A stretch of 64,000 nucleotides of DNA, taken from positions 42,321,199 through 42,385,198 of the forward strand of contig OX457039.1 in the NCBI GenBank assembly GCA_949752735.1, read 5' to 3'. The translations under genes were made by a program, and so were the position numbers. The notes under the pieces were generated by a model that searched no databases, was not told the DNA's origin, and saw nothing but the letters and a program-made list of their open reading frames with translations. Below are positions 58,064-64,000 of this stretch, in pieces; the stretch's first letter is position 1, and every line of letters begins with the position of its first letter. The DNA comes from Lumbricus terrestris. Lineage: Eukaryota; Annelida; Clitellata; Crassiclitellata; Lumbricidae.

Positions 58064-58938
58064 AATTATGGACCTCCACAGCCTTTTATACAATGGAGTT
58101 CTATCAGAACGGAAGTGGTCGTCAGCATTGAATAAATATAGCTGCAAGTAGAAAATGCCCTGCCTACAAATTTAGAAAGCACAAAATGAAGCTGACTTGC
58201 AGATGAAAGTTATCAGCAATAGTTGCAAAAGATATTCTAGACAGGTGAGCTTAGAACTTGCATGAGGCAGTAGAGAGTTGCTGCTGGAAGAACCAATAGC
58301 TGCAAATGAAGAGCGGTCACAGACATGACGAGCAGACAAGAAGCCTAAATTTGCCTAAAAATAGTTTTATTAACAGGTGATTTTCAATATTATCATATTT
58401 CGCTATACATGACTTTAACTGCTGTTATCTATCGTAATTTCTTTTAAATATACGTATTCGTTTTGATATGCAATGTAATGCATGTGCGATTGTCAGATGC
58501 GAATAAGGGCTACTTGCTAATAAAGGTTACTTACTTACTTGTTTACTTACTTAATATGTAGCAAGAACAGCAATCTTTATGTAATTAAGACCGCTATATG
58601 AGTTGCAAAAACACCCAACATGTTGTGTCTGTGAATGTGCATGAATCATACGCTATAATAGAACTGTGACGTATTATGGGTCCTATTACATATCCCTAAA
58701 GACGTTTGAAGTGTTGAAGTCGTGTAGCGTAATCTATGAACCTCGCGATGGCTCTTCTCGCTCATCTAGTAACGTAGCGACGTTGTTATTCCTTAACGGT
58801 TAACCACCTCCAAATCATCCGTATACGCTTCTTCTATAATGTGGCGCTATATGAATTAATTATTTCAATTGCAATGGGCAGCACATCGTATACGCAGATC
58901 GGACTCCGAATGACAAAGCAATCTATAAATATAAATAA
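58064..58938. other. Intergenic, no gene seen
   Basis: A LINE-tail-like TGGCGCTATATGAATTAATT lies at about 58840. A short (ACTT) run is near 58528-58550. Confidence 0.45.
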
Positions 58939-60515
58939 CTAGCTGGGGCACCCGGCGTTGCCCGGGTATTTTAGGACTCGGCCGTTCCCGGCCAATCACT
59001 CTTTCCCTACATCGCTCCCTCTCTCTCTCTCTCCCACCCTCCCTCCACCACTCCCGAAAATTGCTTCCTTCTTTACCCCGACCCCACCCACCACACCTCA
59101 CGACACCGGCCCACCACACTCCGACATCCACTGGTTAGCCACCCGTAAAATCTGGGTTTTCTGGAAAATATTTCTTCCCCATCCCCACCCCACCCCAGCC
59201 CCCACCCCATAGCCGCACACCCTACGACACCCCACCGCACTCCGAGCTCCACCAAAACGCCACCCGTGAAAATTGGTTTTTCGGGAAAAAATCTTCCCCC
59301 GAACCCCCAACACCCATACCCCCACCACACCCCACCACACTCCGGCGTCAAACGGTACGGCACACGTGAAATTTTGATTATCGTGAAAAATTTATTTTCT
59401 TTTCCACCCTCCCACACCCCACTCCCACCCCACCCTCCAACCCGCTCCCACAACCGAGAGCACCCCACCACACTCCGACCCCCACCGGTACGAATTTCCT
59501 TCTCCCCCGTCCACTTCCACATCCCATGACACCCCACCACACTCCAACCTCAACCAGTACGCCACCCGTTAAATTTTGGTTTTCGAAAAATATTCTTCCC
59601 ACCACCCACCCCATTTTCCCACCCAACCCCACGACATCCCACCACACTCCGACCTCAACCGGTACGCAGCCCGTAAAATTTTGGTTTTCGTGAAAAAAGT
59701 CTTTACCACCCTCCCCCACCTCACCCCAACCTCCACCCCCAACCCCCCCCCCACACCGTACCACACCCCACCACACTCCGAGCTCCACCGGTACGCCACC
59801 CGTGAAATTTCGGTTTCCGTGAAAAAATTCTTCCCCACCCTCCCCCACCCCATCTCACCTCTACCCCCGCCCCCACTCCCACACCGTACGACACCCCGTC
59901 ACACTCCGAGCTCCACCTGTACGCCACCCGAGAAATTTGGGTTTTCGGAAGAAATTTATCTTCCCCGGGCCCCCCAACCCCCCCCCAAGAACACACCTCA
60001 CCCCACTCCACCCCACCCCACCCATCCCCAACACCACCCCTCGACTCCCTACGCCACCCCACCCCACCACCTCCACCCCTCACCTCCATCCCACACCTCC
60101 ACTCCACCTCACTTTAGACACCTTTAAAACGGTTAAAATTACTGCTTTTATACGGGGCAAGCGAATGAAAATTTATAGCGAAAATCAGTGTTTTTGACCC
60201 CCCCGCACCCTGGCCCCCCTAGTGGTATAGATTTTCCAACCACTGATCCGGGGGGTTCTGATGGACCTCTATCTAGGAAAAAAAATTCAAATCAATTGCT
60301 CCGTTTTTTTAAAAAAAATTTGGGGGTTTCGCTCCCCACCTTGGCCCCCATGGTGGCAGAGATTTGCCGACCCCCCAATAACCTGTGTCGGGTCGACCTG
60401 GACCCCTCTGCGAAAAATTTGGGTCGATTGCTTCAAAACTGTGGCCGTGCATAGCTAACAACCAAACATCGTCACAAACAAACAAACACACAGACTTACT
60501 GAAATATATATAAGA
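58939..60515 (-). mobile_element. Non-autonomous Helitron
   Basis: 1577 bp on the minus strand. The 5' end reads A|TCTTATATATATTTC, then GTTTGTTTGTTTGT. The 3' end reads ACCCGGGCAACGCCGGGTGC then CCCAGCTAG|T: a 6-bp stem hairpin ACCCGG/CCGGGT (58950-58967 in plus coordinates) 11 bases before the terminal CTAG, inserted between A and T. The TC start, subterminal hairpin, CTRR end and A/T target are the standard Helitron signature. No Rep/helicase ORF. The body is filled by a C-rich tandem array and by CCCCC-rich segments at 60195-60410. Confidence 0.82.
59040..60110. repeat. C-rich degenerate tandem array inside the Helitron
   Basis: About eight or nine units of roughly 110-120 bp, each with CACCACACTCCGA, then CCACCGGTACGCCACCCGT, then AAATTTTGGTTTTCGTGAAA, then a C/A-rich run. 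Four minus-strand and three plus-strand overlapping ORFs result from the strand asymmetry and are not genes. Confidence 0.85.
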
Positions 60516-60587
60516 TATATTGTGCGCTATCTGTCTTAGTTTTCACTCAGGTTGACCGGCAAGCCCTCAATCATCAATGTCCCGCCA

Positions 60588-60860
60588 CACACAGACACAG
60601 ACACATACACACACACAGACACAGACACACACAGACACACACACAGACACACACAGACACACGCACAGACACAGACATAGACACATACACACACAGACCC
60701 AGACACATACACAGACATAGGCACAGGCACAGACACAGACACAGACACATACAGACACACACAGACACAGACACATACACAGACATAGACACAGACACAC
60801 ACAGACACACAGACACACACAGAGACACAGACACACACATAGACACACAGACACACACTG
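60588..60860. repeat. (CACAGA)n/(AC)n microsatellite
   Basis: ACAGACACA-based array. The long minus-strand Cys/Val ORF is an artefact. Confidence 0.93.
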
Positions 60861-61157
60861 TTCTGTCCAGCTACCATTGAGCAGAATTCCATTGGGCCGC
60901 GTTCTTCTGCGTTCTTCTGGTCGTCGTCGTCGTCGTCGTGCATTCCTCATTCGAGTTCCTGTCGGGAAATGAATGTTTATGAGGAGCGGCGCCAGAATAT
61001 GCACTGAGGACGACGACGACGGAGAGAGAACAGGGTAAACGAGGAAATGGGGTAAGACGAAACAGGGCATGCATAGGAAGGGAGTAGGAGGGAACAAGGA
61101 GCAAGGAGAGAGATAGACGCACGGATGCATTGAGATACAACCAGATGAAGGAGAAAA

Positions 61158-61442
<285 letters not shown>

Positions 61443-61851
61443 CATTCGATTATCATTCATTCGCTGTTTCTTGAGGCCGACAGTTGTTTCTCAGATTTGC
61501 TGCCGTCATGTCCTGGATTTGAATCCCAATGCGGCGGCGGCGTCGTCAAGCGATAGACCCTATGTACTGCCATGGTCGTTGCACGGCAGACCAATCAATA
61601 ACAACGCACCAACATATAATAAGACGGGGGAAATGCTGCTGTTCATATAATTTATACGATTGAAAGCTGGTCAGAATTATTGTTCATACCCATATTTTAC
61701 ATCATTGTGTCTTGCATGTGTATGGACATCTACTGCTAAGCAAGACTTATCGAACAACTGCAGTCTGGATGTTGCCTAACAGATTTGTTGACTGGCATAT
61801 TGACTGGCATTGTTTCGCGGGGAAAAATTATCACAGGGACACAGAGATACA

Positions 61852-61890
61852 GACTGACAGACAGACAGACAGACATGCAGACAGACATGC
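61852..61890. repeat. (GACA)n microsatellite
   Basis: Short run of ACAG units. Confidence 0.85.
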
Positions 61891-62071
61891 GTGCAGTAAA
61901 GACAATTGACCGACTGGCAACAGTTGAAGACTTAGGGATTCATTAATCAAGCATCTCTCTCTCGATCGTTCAAGCTGATTACTGTTGAGAATGCTGCATT
62001 AAGATAATCAATATCTCTACAACAATCCGAGGGTTATGAACTATATTTTTCGAAGAAAAGATGGAAATCTC

Positions 62072-62122
62072 ATCCGTCCGTCCATCCGTCCGTCCGTCCG
62101 TCCGTCCGTCCTTCCGTCCGTG
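62072..62122. repeat. (CCGT)n microsatellite
   Basis: About twelve CCGT units. Confidence 0.88.
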
Positions 62123-62677
62123 CCAACAGCCAACCAGTTATAGATACATGATATATATCATTCCATCGTATCGTTTACACGATCGTCTGCCATTCACAAG
62201 AGTTATATGACTCATGGCGCCAGTGTCTTCGATTCTTCTTCAGGTTCTGTATAACACTGCAAAGCGATTTTGTCATGTGACTTTCGCTCTATATGACATT
62301 TGCATCTCTTGTTCCTATACTCAGAAAGCCGATGAACATGACCCCGACATATATCGCGGATCTCCAATTTCTGTCAACACTGCAGACACCGACTCTACGC
62401 CGGGTACTATTGCTTGATGGCGTTTTCTTGTCGGCAGTCTCATGAGAAAGACGCTACACAAATCCTACATGTATAGCGTGTAACGGTCGCGGTATAAAGG
62501 CGAGGCAGCACATAATTTGTATATAGGATAATACTCGGACAGACACCCTGTCGTCATGTACATGTATGTCATGAAATGATATCTAAGTGGATCCACGAAT
62601 CATTATTATGCGCTGAACGTCCGACTTGTTTTCTTCTGTGTAGGCCTATTACAGTTTGTTTTTAGTCTCTATTTATA

Positions 62678-62818
62678 GCGCAAATCATCGTGGATGCACG
62701 TGCTATGCATGGATGATGCAATCATCTAGAATTCTAGATTTGTTTATTGTTTACGCAAATCATCGTGTATGTATACGTGGTATGCATGGATGGTGCAATC
62801 ATCTAGATTGTTTATTGA
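62678..62818. repeat. Tandem duplication, about 75 bp unit
   Basis: CGCAAATCATCGTG(G/T)ATG, TATGCATGGATG and GTGCAATCATCTAGA or its variant, then TTTGTTTATTG, occurs twice (62678-62752 and 62753-62818). A short stem GGTTGCTGCAG/GCTGCATTGCAACC lies just downstream. Confidence 0.8.
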
Positions 62819-62921
62819 GCAACGAAGGTTGCTGCAGTGCTGCATTGCAACCCGGGACATTGACACAAAGTCACAATAACAATAATATTGTAGCGTACGA
62901 AATGCAGGGAGTAGATAGATA

Positions 62922-63275
<354 letters not shown>

Positions 63276-63367
63276 TTGGCCTATAGTCGTTTATTGACAC
63301 AGCATCAACACCATAAAATCACAAATTAATTGCATTCAGTACAAACTAAAAAATCCTAATTTTTTTA

Positions 63368-63545
63368 ATTCATTCGAAGATTTATATAGCTCCCCTTCAA
63401 GAAAAGCACTACTCAGAGGCGGTCCGGACTCCAGCGCGCCCAAAAAGAACAGTTTTAAGTTTATTAAGGAAGGATCCTGGTAGAGTCCCAGGGTGTAGGC
63501 TTGTTATCTCAAAAGGATGGTCAATCCAGACCCTGCATGGCAGTG
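63368..63545 (-). pseudogene. L2/CR1-like LINE 3' end, minus-strand copy
   Basis: Minus strand: VWIDHPFEITSLHPGTLPGS, FLNKLKTVLFGRAGVRTASE, stop at 63409-63411, then CTTGAAGGGGAGCTATATAA and AATGAATT. It is plainly the same family as 57893-58063, with one extra codon and several substitutions. Confidence 0.82.
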
Positions 63546-63726
63546 CATGGGCCATCCACTTAGATGGCTCGATTCTTCATGGTAGCAGTACGAGCAGTAC
63601 GGAGTACTTTACAGTACTTTAAATATTAATGAATATGATATAATATATAGTATCACGATATGAACTATGTATACAGAATATGTATATACGTATACGTAGA
63701 TATGCCTGCAGCCAACCGTAGCCTAC

Positions 63727-63960
63727 TGCGTACTGACTCGCTTGGCTACACCGGTAAGGTCGAAGGCCGCGCGTCTGTATGCAATTCATTCACAGTACGC
63801 AATTAACTCTATGAAAGAGCGTGCGGGCCGCGGTTCGAATCCCGAAGGTGGCTATTTCAGAGATCCAAAAAATCTCGGGCTAGCACGGCCCGTCCACGGG
63901 GATCTAAATGGCGTGACGACACTAATCATCTTCGATATGGCAGTGTCGTTAAACATGTAA
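63727..63960 (+). mobile_element. Possible tRNA-related SINE
   Basis: TGGCTACACCGG (about 63743-63754) fits an A box and GGTTCGAATCCCG (63832-63844) is a perfect B-box. The spacing of about 80 bp is long for a tRNA. The right end GTGTCGTTAAACATG resembles CGTTAAAC-type SINE tails. Only one copy is in the window, so this is tentative. Confidence 0.42.
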
Positions 63961-64000
63961 CAACGCAGGCCTACTGCTTAAAATCAACTCTGTTGACTTT

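Noticed and set aside
59073..60127. Overlapping ORFs of 120-180 codons rich in Pro/His or Gly/Trp/Val
   Set aside because: They arise from the C-rich tandem array inside the Helitron and occur in competing frames on both strands.
63727..63960. Functional tRNA gene at the perfect B-box
   Set aside because: The A-box to B-box spacing is too long and no cloverleaf with a paired acceptor stem could be drawn. A SINE is more likely.

Overview
The window is a stretch of animal nuclear DNA with no host gene that I can recognise. It most resembles a repeat-rich marine invertebrate genome. The grounds are very long tetranucleotide arrays, a high density of hAT, Tc1/mariner, Helitron, SINE and LINE debris, a Mag-type Ty3 retrotransposon, and frequent GGCCTA and ACATGTA words. 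The phylum cannot be fixed from this sequence. There are no bacterial operons, rRNA genes, CRISPR arrays or convincing spliced host exons.

Layout. 0-15.4 kb: simple repeats; a 2.5-kb hAT-like element with a decayed transposase (596-3129); several short hAT-type MITEs, some with perfect 8-bp target duplications; and two tRNA-type SINEs (about 8.25 and 12.6 kb). 15.4-25.4 kb: a nested transposon stack. A minisatellite was split by a hAT-type element (15613-21652, duplication GTTTGTAG), which was in turn split by an intact Mag-clade Ty3 retrotransposon (16006-20705) with identical 156-bp LTRs and a 1380-codon gag-pol. Next to it lies a fold-back hAT-type element with 361-bp inverted arms (21746-24653), holding a Tc1/mariner relic (23079-24061). 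26.7-29.5 kb: a second TAGGGTG-ended element carrying a nested hAT MITE.

30-46 kb: LINE 3'-end fragments, more MITEs, a second mariner relic (44829-45850) and pentanucleotide or trinucleotide arrays. 46-64 kb: about 1 kb of (ACAT)n with higher-order structure, many other microsatellites, a Tc1-like MITE (54458-55237), a non-autonomous Helitron carrying a C-rich tandem array (58939-60515), two L2-like LINE 3' ends and a 350-bp (GATA)n array.

How the parts relate. The only intact coding unit is the Ty3 gag-pol. The mariner and TAGGGTG-hAT transposases are broken, so the MITEs must depend on transposases encoded elsewhere. The two SINEs share their 3' domain with the LINE fragments at 57.9 and 63.4 kb, which suggests that the LINE machinery mobilised the SINEs. 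Several MITE families with different termini share an internal GATGAC-(T)n-AGTC module, the most unexpected pattern in the window. All identifications come from reading motifs by eye; no database search was run.
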